NCBI GenBank assembly: GCA_002371495.1
Contig: DFIX01000019.1
Coordinates: 28,886 to 92,885, forward strand
DNA: 64,000 bases
Direction of reading: 5' to 3'
DNA from: Eggerthellaceae bacterium UBA3686
GTDB lineage: Bacteria > Actinomycetota > Coriobacteriia > Coriobacteriales > Eggerthellaceae
The notes beneath the pieces are model-generated. The model made no database searches. It saw only the letters and a program-made list of their open reading frames with translations, and was not told the DNA's origin. Within the stretch, counting starts at the first letter, position 1. Each line of letters begins with the position of its first letter. Position numbers and translations under genes: made by a program. Shown in pieces: positions 1-7,738 of the stretch.

Positions 1-10
1 GTCCGAGCGG

Positions 11-86
11 AGCGGCGGGACCGCAGCCAAGCGAACACCCATGGCTCCGGCTTCTGCAGAGCGGCGGGACCGCACCAAGCCAAACG
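11..86. repeat. Short imperfect direct repeat at window edge
   Basis: A motif around GCGGCGGGACCGCA followed by CCAAGC and AAC occurs twice about 50 bp apart, just downstream of the first gene's stop. It is not part of a recognisable gene. The first 124 bases otherwise show nothing codable with confidence. It could be the edge of a palindromic repeat element cut by the window. Confidence 0.4.
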
Positions 87-124
87 CGACAACGAGCTAC
101 TTCCCCGTTGTCTGCGTCAGCACC

Positions 125-2467
125 TTACACAGGCTTGCGGACATTCAGGGCAACGGCGCTGAAGGTCACGTCCTCGTCGCTTTCGACTACCTCGACCGTA
201 CGGTTGGCGACGAAGCCTTGGTTGGCAGGAACTTCGTATTCATCGACAACCTCTACCTCGCCGAAACCGGCGGCTTCAAGCTTGGAGAAGAACTCCGCCT
301 TGGTGCGGCCGGCCTGCACGCTGTTGCCGATAGAGCGCGCCTTCTCGACTATTGCGTCATCGCGTTCGACGTCCGAGAACACCGTTTCGCAGATCAGCAG
401 CCCGCCTGGCTTCAGCACGCGGTAAAACTCGGCAAGAGTCTTGTCGGTATCGTACACGAGCGTCATGACGTTGTTGATGTAGACGACGTCGACCGAACAG
501 TCGCCTATTCCCGCCTGCATGAGGTCCTCGGGGTAGGCCACGCGGAATTCCATGTTGCTTTCCTTCAGGTGGTTCTTGCGCCACGCATGCTCGACGCCGT
601 CTTTGGCATCGGCGATGTAGCTCGGCGACCAGTCGACGCCGATTGCGCGGCCCTTAGCGCCCACCATGGCCGAGAGCTTGTACACGCCCTTGCCGCGCCG
701 GCAGCACACGTCGAGCACCCGCTTGCCGGTAAGCGACGGCAGCGTCATCTTCGACATGCTGGCAAACCCGAATTCAAACTGTTTGCCGTTGTAGTACTCG
801 GAAAGCTGATCGGAGCCAAACGAGCTGGTGCCAGCTGCTATCTTTTCCCCACGCGTAGCCTTTACGGCTGATGACGCACGCTTAAGCCCAGCGGCACCGC
901 CTGTATCGACCGAGTTCGGAGCCATATCGTCATCGGACTCGGTAGCGCGCTCAAGATCGGTAAGCTCGCGCACCTTGGCACTGAGGTTTTTGCGGGTTTC
1001 GTCGACCTTCAGTTCATCGTTATGCGCGTAGTACTTCTCGTTTCCGTAATGGGCGATGTATTGCGTGGTGGACGTGCGTGTCGAGAGTTCGGCCACGAAA
1101 ACGAGCATCTCGCGCGAGTTGCCGAACGCACGCTCGATGAAGGTGAAGGCGTTGTCCATCTTGCGCCCGGCATCGGTGACGAGGGGCTGGATCTGATCGA
1201 CTTCCTTGCGATAAGCCGCGTTGACCGTATCGAAGGCCTCCGGACCGCGCTCGGTGCCCGCCAACGTGCAGGCGGCCACGATCTCGCGCAGCTTGCGAAC
1301 AACCAGGTTCTCCTGGCGACGATAGGCTGTCTTGGCAGTGCCGGCTGCGATCTTGCGAGCGAGCGCCGCCTCGCGCTGACGCATTGGCGCCACCACGGAA
1401 TCGTCGATTGTCGCGCCCGACATGAGCCTTGGCTTGGCACCGCGCAGTTCGTCACGCAGCTCGACTACGACGCCTTCCTGGTCGAGGGCGCGCTGGCAGA
1501 CATGGCTGAGCGCATCGAGGACGAGCCCGAGCAAAGCCACGCGCTCGTCGAATTCCGCCTGTTTGGCACGCTCGACGATGTCGGGACCTGCTTCGCCCGA
1601 CAGGATTCGCCCAATTTGGTAGTCGGAACGATACTTCTCGAACAGGCTGTAGTAGACCGAGAACTTGTCGGCGATATCTTCGTCACGAAGGAACTGAGCG
1701 AACAATTCGCGGTCGCATTTCTTGCCGAGCTGCTCGTAGAGCGTCACCACATCGGCCAAATCTTCCCAACCGCGCGCCGTAACGAAGCTCTTGCCGCCAC
1801 CCGGCTTGGCCTCGACCAAGTAGAAGCAGTCGGGCTTGGCTTCGAGGAAGGTCGTCACCGCAGGATGCAGGCCCTTTTCGGCAGCATAGCGCTTCCAAGC
1901 GTTGTAATCGGGTTCTACGTCAATCTCGCGCAGGCGGTCGAGGGTCACGATGTCGAACTCGTGCACCGATTTGTTGTACTCAGGCGGGTTGCCAGCGCAC
2001 ACGATGACCCAATCTTCGGGGACCTTATGACGGCCGAATGTCTTGAACTGCAAAAACTGCAGCATGCTGGGATACAGCGTTTCGCTCACGCAATTGATTT
2101 CGTCTAAGAACAAGATGCCGCTGCGCTCGCCCGAACGCTCCATATAGTCGTAGATGGCGCTTACGATTTCGCTCATCGTGTATTCCGAGGCCTCGTAGTC
2201 GAAGCCCTCGAAGCTGCGATGCACGATACGAGGCAGGCCGAGCGCGCTTTGGCGGGTGTGATGCGTCATCGAATACGATACCACGCCGATTTCGAGCTCT
2301 TGGGCAATCTGCTCGATGATGGCAGTCTTGCCGATACCGGGCGCGCCCACCAAAAAAATCGGACGCTGGCGCGACGGGTCGATGACGTACATGCCCGCAT
2401 CGTCTCGCTTCAGGTACGCCTCTACCGTGTCTTTGATCTGCTCTTTGGCTGCAGCGATATTCATCAT
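125..2467 (-). CDS. MoxR-type AAA+ ATPase fused to SAM-dependent methyltransferase
   Basis: 780 residues. Residues about 1-330 form a MoxR-like AAA+ ATPase: Walker A GAPGIGKTA (41-49), Walker B ILFLDEIN (118-125), sensor-1 CAGNPPEYN (157-165) and basic residues in LDRLREID typical of the arginine-finger region. Residues about 555-780 form a class I methyltransferase with motif I VLDVCCRRGKG near 584, an acidic post-I strand (AIGVDWS) and the late motif LKPGGLL, closest in style to UbiE/arsenite-methyltransferase-like enzymes. The middle third is helical and unrecognised. MoxR proteins normally remodel clients together with a vWA partner; that partner is encoded 24 bp upstream, so the two probably work together. 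Tandem ATG codons; a GGGAAAGGG lies upstream. The fusion of these two domains is unusual. The methylated substrate is unknown. Confidence 0.9.
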   Translation of the reverse strand: MMNIAAAKEQIKDTVEAYLKRDDAGMYVIDPSRQRPIFLVGAPGIGKTAIIEQIAQELEIGVVSYSMTHHTRQSALGLPRIVHRSFEGFDYEASEYTMSEIVSAIYDYMERSGERSGILFLDEINCVSETLYPSMLQFLQFKTFGRHKVPEDWVIVCAGNPPEYNKSVHEFDIVTLDRLREIDVEPDYNAWKRYAAEKGLHPAVTTFLEAKPDCFYLVEAKPGGGKSFVTARGWEDLADVVTLYEQLGKKCDRELFAQFLRDEDIADKFSVYYSLFEKYRSDYQIGRILSGEAGPDIVERAKQAEFDERVALLGLVLDALSHVCQRALDQEGVVVELRDELRGAKPRLMSGATIDDSVVAPMRQREAALARKIAAGTAKTAYRRQENLVVRKLREIVAACTLAGTERGPEAFDTVNAAYRKEVDQIQPLVTDAGRKMDNAFTFIERAFGNSREMLVFVAELSTRTSTTQYIAHYGNEKYYAHNDELKVDETRKNLSAKVRELTDLERATESDDDMAPNSVDTGGAAGLKRASSAVKATRGEKIAAGTSSFGSDQLSEYYNGKQFEFGFASMSKMTLPSLTGKRVLDVCCRRGKGVYKLSAMVGAKGRAIGVDWSPSYIADAKDGVEHAWRKNHLKESNMEFRVAYPEDLMQAGIGDCSVDVVYINNVMTLVYDTDKTLAEFYRVLKPGGLLICETVFSDVERDDAIVEKARSIGNSVQAGRTKAEFFSKLEAAGFGEVEVVDEYEVPANQGFVANRTVEVVESDEDVTFSAVALNVRKPV

Positions 2468-2491
2468 GGTACTGATTGCCCTTTCCCGTTG

Positions 2492-4159
2492 TTACATCCT
2501 GCTCGCAAACTTGTTTATGCCCTCTTCGTCGATGACCACCTTCATCGCCCACGGTGGCACCGATGGCGTATGCGCCTCGCCCGTGTCCATGAACACGAAC
2601 GCCGTATCGTAATCGGGCGCGGCCTCTGGGTACTGCCCCAGACCGTCGGTGAAGTAGATAAGCCCCTTCATGTCGGTCAGCTCGCCGCGCTTGCGCAGGC
2701 TGTCCACGTAGCCGAACACCGGGCGAAAGTCGGTCCCGCCCATACCCCGCACGAAGAAGCCGTCCATGAATGCGTCGACATCGGCCAAATCGGTTATCTT
2801 CGTATCCGCCTGCACCTTCGCATCACATTGAATCACGTGTATGTTGACCGAATGCGCGAAGTCCTCCTGCTTCTTGATTATGCCGAAGGTATGCTCGACA
2901 AAGCGCTTCACAAGCTCGCCCTTGCACGATTCAGACGTATCGATGGCGATGACGAAATCGCGGATGCGCTGCGTCTCTTTGTACTCGAGCGGCTCGACGA
3001 GCGGCATGTCGCCGTATAGTTCGAGACCGTAGGTGTAAAAGACGTAGTCGTACTCGTCGTCGTTGATCTTCATCTCTTCCGAGAGCATGGTGAAGCGTCT
3101 GAGAAAATCGGCGTAATCGTAGCGCTTGCGGTTCGCCACTTTCAGGCTGGCTATGAGCGAGCCCGCCTCGTCCCCCCATTCGGCCGAGAACGTCTCGAGG
3201 TTCATCTCGACCTGCTTGGCGATTTCTTCCCAATCGCGCTCTTCTTCTGACTTCTGATCGTTGACTTCGCGCTCGTTGTCCTGGGTGTTCGACGAACCGT
3301 GCCAGTCACCCGAAACGTTGTCTTCGGCATCGTCGCCCTCGGCGGTATCTTGCGCATCGGCCGACGAACCCTCGGCGTCTTGGCTCTCGTCGCTCGACTC
3401 CTCGCCCTCGTTGTTCTGCATCTCCTCGACGTCCTGCTCGGCGGCTTCCGCATCGCCGTCGGCCAGCATTTCGCGCATCTGGTCCTCGGGAGCATCGCCC
3501 TCGGCGTCGTCGTCCTGCTGCGCGAGCTCCTCGACCTCGCCTGGAACCTCTTCGGCCTGACCTTTCGAATACGACGGCCACGCCTCGTGGTTGTCGCGCT
3601 CGAAAAGCGCCATGTACTCGGTGAACTTGTCTTGCGTAAGCCCCAGGTACGTAGTGCCCTGCGGCGCCGTGAGCGCTTTCAGGAACAGCTGGTACAGAGA
3701 CCCGGGTGCGATTTTGCCACACATGAGGCTCAGCTCCGAGAGCGCTCCCCGACGGCTCTTGTCGAGCTCGCTCTCGAAGCGGCCGGCGCACAGCTCCATC
3801 GCCACGCTCTCGGCTACGACATCACAGGCAAGCCACCAGGCGTCGTGTCGGGGATGATTTTCGTCGAAGGGATGCCTGAAGATGCAGTGCATCACCAAAT
3901 GCAGGTAGTCTCGCACCTGCTCGTCGAACGATTCCTCGAAGCGCCCGACTACGGCATAGGGTTCGAAGTACACCTTCTTGCCGTCGGTCGCCATCGGGTA
4001 GCGCCCCTGCACATGTACCGCTTCGGATGGCATGCGCCAAAGCGCCAGGTCAAGGAAACGAAACTTCAACATGAGCGAAACGCGCGATTCCTCGATGATC
4101 TCGAGTGCGACCTTTTCGGCCTGAAGCCAGCGCTGTTGCTTTTCGTCTAGTTGGACCAT
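2492..4159 (-). CDS. vWA protein with N-terminal metallopeptidase-like domain (DUF2201 type)
   Basis: 555 residues. The N-terminal about 190 residues match the putative-metallopeptidase domain found in front of DUF2201 vWA domains, but the expected HExxH reads HLVMH (87-91), so the catalytic Glu is gone while the histidines and the following RHPF remain. Residues about 190-310 are a very acidic, Glu/Asp/Ser/Gln-rich linker. The C-terminal vWA domain carries a MIDAS motif DTSES (407-411), a GGTDF threonine near 475 and FTDG near 503, so metal binding should be intact. It sits between the LRR gene (9 bp upstream) and the MoxR-methyltransferase gene (24 bp downstream) and is the expected adaptor for that ATPase. 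Domain assignment is solid; the cellular process is not known. Confidence 0.9.
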   Translation of the reverse strand: MVQLDEKQQRWLQAEKVALEIIEESRVSLMLKFRFLDLALWRMPSEAVHVQGRYPMATDGKKVYFEPYAVVGRFEESFDEQVRDYLHLVMHCIFRHPFDENHPRHDAWWLACDVVAESVAMELCAGRFESELDKSRRGALSELSLMCGKIAPGSLYQLFLKALTAPQGTTYLGLTQDKFTEYMALFERDNHEAWPSYSKGQAEEVPGEVEELAQQDDDAEGDAPEDQMREMLADGDAEAAEQDVEEMQNNEGEESSDESQDAEGSSADAQDTAEGDDAEDNVSGDWHGSSNTQDNEREVNDQKSEEERDWEEIAKQVEMNLETFSAEWGDEAGSLIASLKVANRKRYDYADFLRRFTMLSEEMKINDDEYDYVFYTYGLELYGDMPLVEPLEYKETQRIRDFVIAIDTSESCKGELVKRFVEHTFGIIKKQEDFAHSVNIHVIQCDAKVQADTKITDLADVDAFMDGFFVRGMGGTDFRPVFGYVDSLRKRGELTDMKGLIYFTDGLGQYPEAAPDYDTAFVFMDTGEAHTPSVPPWAMKVVIDEEGINKFASRM

Positions 4160-4168
4160 GTCTTAATC

Positions 4169-6451
4169 CTACAAATCGAAGTCGAATGCAGCACGGCCGA
4201 AGCGGGTGCGTTTCAGCTCGAGCAGATAGCCGCTCATGGCGGCATCCTGCAACCCGCTTACTGCAACGATAACCGTCTCGATATTATCAGCGTTCAGGTA
4301 CCCGAAATCGGCAAGGGCTCCCATAAGGGCGCGATCGTCATGACGCGCCGTGTCAACGCAGATCTCGACTGCATGTTCGCGCAAGGTCCGCTCGAAAAGC
4401 GACCGGTTGACGCCTGTCAGCAAAATGGGGTCTTTGAAGCGCTCGACAATTAACCGAGCCTGCTCGTAGGCCGTCACGCCATCGCCTTTGCGAGCAGTGT
4501 AATCATGGGCGTTTGCCAGGCAGTTGTCGAAGTGCTTCATCATATCGGGCACGTTCACCCAACTCGACCCGCCGAGCGCCAAGCTGATCTCATGAATCGA
4601 CCGGGCCGTGTCGGGAAACCTGAACTCGAAGACGGTCCTCCCCTCGAGCGGTTTTTTCAATTCGACCTTGATATGCTCGATGAAAGACCATGTAAGGAGC
4701 CCCGACGAACCGATGGTCTTGAGATTGGGCCCTAGATAAATTGACTTGATGTTACGGCAGTTGCTGAAAGCATACGATTCGATGTGCTTCACGCGCTCGG
4801 GTATGGCGACGTCTTCTACCGAATTGTCGAACAGAATCGCTCGATCGCCGTCCTCGCCCCGCTCGCACAGGATACCCGATTCAACGTAAAAGCGCGTATT
4901 AGCCGGGTCAGCAGAGATCTTCGCAATCGAGGGCGGCTCGACCAGGCGATGTGCACCTGCGGTGACAAATGCGTCGGCTCCTATGCTCTGCAGGGCAGCC
5001 GGAATGAAGAGCTCGGTCAGCGACGAGTCAATAAATGCCTCTTTGCCAATAGCCCTCAACGTCGACGGAAAGGTGACCGAGCGCAGCTTTCTGCAGACCC
5101 TGAAAGCGCTGTCGCCAATCTGCTCGACGCCTTCCGGAACCTCGACTTCCTCTATCGTTTCGTGAAATGCGAAAGCATACGATTCAACGACATGCGTCCC
5201 ATCAACAATCTTGAACGCAGCGACAGTCGGATCAATCAGCTGCACGAATCGCAAGTATTCACCGTCTTGTTTGTAGAGTCCACCGTTTCCATCGTAGAAA
5301 TACAGCGGGTTCTGGCTCGATACCGCAAACGTTGCACCTTCGCCCGTGTATACAACGTTGGTGTTCTGAACGATGCAGTTCCCTATAAAGCGCACCGAAG
5401 CAGGCACCACAATTCCTTCGAGCCCCGAACCGGCAAATGCATAGGCGGCGATACTCTCTAGGCCCGCGTTCAACGTAACGTGAGAAAGCTCCTTGCAATG
5501 AAAAAACGAGCGCTCACCAATGGTCTTAAGCGAACATCCGCATTCGAGCCTCTTCAAGCCGGTATGCGCGAACGCGTAGTCTTCGAGCACCTCCAAAGAG
5601 TCAGGCATTACCACCTGTTCGAGTTTCAGGACGCCCATACACGCTTTCTTCGCGACCCGCTTGCATCCATTTTGAATTATCAATTTCTTGACCGGACGGG
5701 CAAGCGCTATGAGGGTCTTTCCGTCTTTTGCGTAAAGCGCATCGCCATCGCAATCGATAAATGGATTGTCAGCAGCTACCTCAATGACCTTGAGCTGTGT
5801 CTTTTCAAATGCGCCCGGGAGCACGTTCTTTACGTTTTTGCCGATGATTAGCGTCTGCAAAGAGGGATTCTCGAATACTTCGCCGGTAATCTTCTCGAGC
5901 ATGCCGGGCAATACGATGGTCTTGATCTTTGGACACTGCGACAGCCACGTGGCCGAGAATTCGACGACGTCTTTCGGAAAACGGACGTACTCGAGATTCT
6001 CATTCATCCTAAAGGCGCACAGCCCGATTGTTTTAACGCTGTCAGGACATATTATTCGCCGCACCGACCCAAGCTCCGCACATGCATCAGCGCTAATAGC
6101 ATACACAGGCAGGCCTTCGATGCTGCTAGGAATCTCGAGCGTCTCTTCAGCTGTCCTGCAACGCGTGATTCTGACCATGCTTTGGTCGACGATTCTGTAA
6201 GTCCATACCGTCTTATCGCCACAAGAATAGGTATACGGCTTTGACGAGCGCGCATATTCGAGGTCTCGCAGCCGCTTTGCTTCAGCTTGCTTGCGCTTAT
6301 ACTCGATTTCCATGCGTTCAAGCTGCTCTTTCGAAGCAGTCACTCCGTCCATTGCGGTCGGCGAAAAACCACCGAACGTAACAGCCAATGTTGCTATCGC
6401 AGAAACGCCATCGCCTATAGCCAAAATACCCTCGCTATAATCGTTAAGCAA
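4169..6451 (-). CDS. Cytoplasmic BspA-type leucine-rich-repeat protein with unknown C-terminal domain
   Basis: Up to 760 residues. Residues about 100-590 contain many copies of the BspA/LRR_5 pattern (for example AIGKEAFIDSSLTELFIP and TIGERSFFHCKELSHVTL). The C-terminal about 160 residues are helical and charged and are not recognised. Unlike most bacterial BspA-type LRR proteins it has no convincing signal peptide or cell-wall anchor. The reading frame opens with TTG at 6451 without a ribosome site; an ATG at 6352 (34 codons in) gives a 727-residue protein and may be the true start. First gene of the LRR-vWA-MoxR operon (9 bp to the next gene). LRR domains bind proteins, so a recognition or sensor role for the ATPase pair is a reasonable inference. 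Confidence 0.85.
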   Translation of the reverse strand: MLNDYSEGILAIGDGVSAIATLAVTFGGFSPTAMDGVTASKEQLERMEIEYKRKQAEAKRLRDLEYARSSKPYTYSCGDKTVWTYRIVDQSMVRITRCRTAEETLEIPSSIEGLPVYAISADACAELGSVRRIICPDSVKTIGLCAFRMNENLEYVRFPKDVVEFSATWLSQCPKIKTIVLPGMLEKITGEVFENPSLQTLIIGKNVKNVLPGAFEKTQLKVIEVAADNPFIDCDGDALYAKDGKTLIALARPVKKLIIQNGCKRVAKKACMGVLKLEQVVMPDSLEVLEDYAFAHTGLKRLECGCSLKTIGERSFFHCKELSHVTLNAGLESIAAYAFAGSGLEGIVVPASVRFIGNCIVQNTNVVYTGEGATFAVSSQNPLYFYDGNGGLYKQDGEYLRFVQLIDPTVAAFKIVDGTHVVESYAFAFHETIEEVEVPEGVEQIGDSAFRVCRKLRSVTFPSTLRAIGKEAFIDSSLTELFIPAALQSIGADAFVTAGAHRLVEPPSIAKISADPANTRFYVESGILCERGEDGDRAILFDNSVEDVAIPERVKHIESYAFSNCRNIKSIYLGPNLKTIGSSGLLTWSFIEHIKVELKKPLEGRTVFEFRFPDTARSIHEISLALGGSSWVNVPDMMKHFDNCLANAHDYTARKGDGVTAYEQARLIVERFKDPILLTGVNRSLFERTLREHAVEICVDTARHDDRALMGALADFGYLNADNIETVIVAVSGLQDAAMSGYLLELKRTRFGRAAFDFDL

Positions 6452-6480
6452 ATATGAAATGCATTTACCAGAAAGATTTT

Positions 6481-6502
6481 GACCCGAGATTCCACTCGGG
6501 TC
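6481..6502 (-). terminator. Perfect 8-bp hairpin downstream of the 107-residue gene
   Basis: GACCCGAG and CTCGGGTC flank a 6-nt loop. It lies 46 bp past the stop of the preceding minus-strand gene and just before the LRR gene. The following minus-strand sequence (AAAATCTTT) is only weakly U-rich, so it may end transcription only partly. Confidence 0.5.
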
Positions 6503-6547
6503 ATTATGCAGTTCGTATGTACAAGATTAAACCGTGAGAAACACTCG

Positions 6548-6871
6548 TTACTTGCGCAATCTACCAGCTGAGTCAAATTTACGTCGCGGTTCGATTTCAT
6601 CACCGTAGATGATGCAGTAGCGCGTGCCCTTTAGAGTAACAATAAGGCTCGCCACGACCGGGGCACCCTCGTTACCGTGGTCGTAAACCTGGTACGTCAG
6701 CAGCTCTCGATCGAACATCTCTTGATACACTGGGTTATTCTCAATCTTGCTCAGCAGCACGTTTGTGGGTTCGCGACCGAGCTCGTCCTGCCGAAGGGCA
6801 ATGTTATACAGAATGTTTTCCTGCTCTTCCGAAAGACGTCCTTCAGCCCTGATTTCCTCTTCTGTAGCCAT
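6548..6871 (-). CDS. Small soluble protein of unknown function
   Basis: 107 residues; no family recognised. The N-terminal half is acidic and helical, the C-terminal half has alternating hydrophobic stretches (VVASLIVTLKGTRYCIIYGDEI) that suggest a small alpha/beta domain. The ATG is preceded by AGGAAGGTG at a good distance, so it is probably translated. It lies downstream of the molybdoenzyme operon but beyond that operon's strong terminator, hence is likely transcribed on its own. Possible relation to either neighbouring operon is not demonstrated. Confidence 0.7.
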   Translation of the reverse strand: MATEEEIRAEGRLSEEQENILYNIALRQDELGREPTNVLLSKIENNPVYQEMFDRELLTYQVYDHGNEGAPVVASLIVTLKGTRYCIIYGDEIEPRRKFDSAGRLRK

Positions 6872-6957
6872 AGGTTTCGCTTCACCTTCCTACTTATTTG
6901 ACTGCGCCTTATACGCATTCATGCAAATGACTTGTATCAGTATAAAGCATATTGCAG

Positions 6958-6985
6958 AAAAAAGGGGGCGGCCTAAGCCGCCCCC
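6958..6985 (-). terminator. Strong intrinsic terminator of the molybdoenzyme operon
   Basis: On the minus strand GGGGGCGGC, a 4-nt loop and GCCGCCCCC (a 9-bp GC-only stem) are followed by six T residues. It is 27 bp past the stop of the 93-residue gene, so it closes the operon that begins with the molybdoenzyme at 10078. Confidence 0.92.
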
Positions 6986-7012
6986 ATTAAGGCATTGCAA
7001 TGCCGGTAAATC

Positions 7013-7294
7013 CTACCAAGGAACCTCGCGGCCCTTGAACTCATGCGGATCCCCGCGCCAGCCGTCGCCTTCCTGAGCATACTCGTTGCCAGAACGCTTC
7101 GTGCTGGTGTAACCAGACCATGCGCGGGCCATGAACTTGTCCTTGACCCAGAAGATGTTCTGCTTCATCAGCTCAGCAGCGTCGAGCTCATACTCAGCCA
7201 GAGCCTCATCCTTGGACTTTCCAGCAGCAACAGCCTCATTCAGAAGCTTAGCAATCTCGCTGTTGTCAAGCGCCAAAAGCTCTTCACGATCCAT
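7013..7294 (-). CDS. 93-residue partner of the molybdoenzyme operon, unknown family
   Basis: 93 residues, not recognised. An N-terminal helical part with Leu/Ala/Glu-rich heptad-like spacing (EIAKLLNEAVAAGKSKDEAL) is followed by an aromatic, Trp/Gly-rich tail (three Trp in the last 35 residues). No cysteines, signal peptide or membrane segment. An excellent ribosome site AAGGAGG lies 7 nt before the ATG. It is the last gene before the operon terminator and 65 bp after the shrunken B-type subunit, with a hairpin in between. Co-transcription suggests a third subunit or a dedicated chaperone for the molybdoenzyme; this is inference. Confidence 0.8.
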   Translation of the reverse strand: MDREELLALDNSEIAKLLNEAVAAGKSKDEALAEYELDAAELMKQNIFWVKDKFMARAWSGYTSTKRSGNEYAQEGDGWRGDPHEFKGREVPW

Positions 7295-7313
7295 AGGTGT
7301 CCCTCCTTCTTTA

Positions 7314-7341
7314 GGTGAAGCCGCCTTTTGACGGCTTCACC
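7314..7341 (-). promoter_or_regulatory. Intercistronic 10-bp hairpin
   Basis: GGTGAAGCCG and CGGCTTCACC form a perfect 10-bp stem with an 8-nt loop in the gap between two genes of the molybdoenzyme operon. There is no T run, so it is more likely an mRNA-stability or processing element, or a partial attenuator setting subunit ratios, than a terminator. Confidence 0.6.
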
Positions 7342-7359
7342 AAAGTCTATCACAAACTT

Positions 7360-7719
7360 TTAGAGACGGAACAGAACGGTCGGGCGATCAAATTCCTGCA
7401 TCTTTGCGAACATCTCGTCAAGAGTGCCATAGTACATAGATGCGGACTCTTCAACCTGGACAGCAACCGGACGCTGACCAGCCTTGTCGCCGCCAGCTCC
7501 CCAGTGCTCAGAGAAGATGGACGTCGGGCAAGGAATGTAGAACCATTCCCAAGCGTCGCCCGTGTCACCCTCGCCCTTGCGGAAGGGGCCGACCTGGACT
7601 TCCTTGATACCAAACTGCTCGAGCGGGAGACCCAGTTCTTCCTTGCAGGCAATCTCTGCTGCGTGATTGCCGGAGAAGTAAGTGTAGTCAACGAGCAGGC
7701 CGTATTGAGTGTCTGCCAT
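7360..7719 (-). CDS. Cluster-less remnant of a DmsB-type Fe-S subunit
   Basis: 119 residues. The N-terminus keeps the framework of the first ferredoxin motif of DmsB/PhsB-type electron-transfer subunits (usual pattern DYxYCxGCHxCExACK), but here it reads DYTYFSGNHAAEIACK: the first three cysteines are Phe15, Asn18 and Ala21 and only Cys25 remains. The C-terminus keeps the closing pattern (PVAVQVEESASMYYGTLDEM), again with ligand cysteines replaced. The central part that normally carries further clusters is missing (usual length about 190-280). It therefore cannot hold the normal four clusters. It follows the molybdoenzyme gene by 19 bp with its own ribosome site (AAAGGGGAAG). A structural, non-redox subunit is the simplest reading. 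Confidence 0.8.
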   Translation of the reverse strand: MADTQYGLLVDYTYFSGNHAAEIACKEELGLPLEQFGIKEVQVGPFRKGEGDTGDAWEWFYIPCPTSIFSEHWGAGGDKAGQRPVAVQVEESASMYYGTLDEMFAKMQEFDRPTVLFRL

Positions 7720-7738
7720 TAAGATCTTCCCCTTTCGA

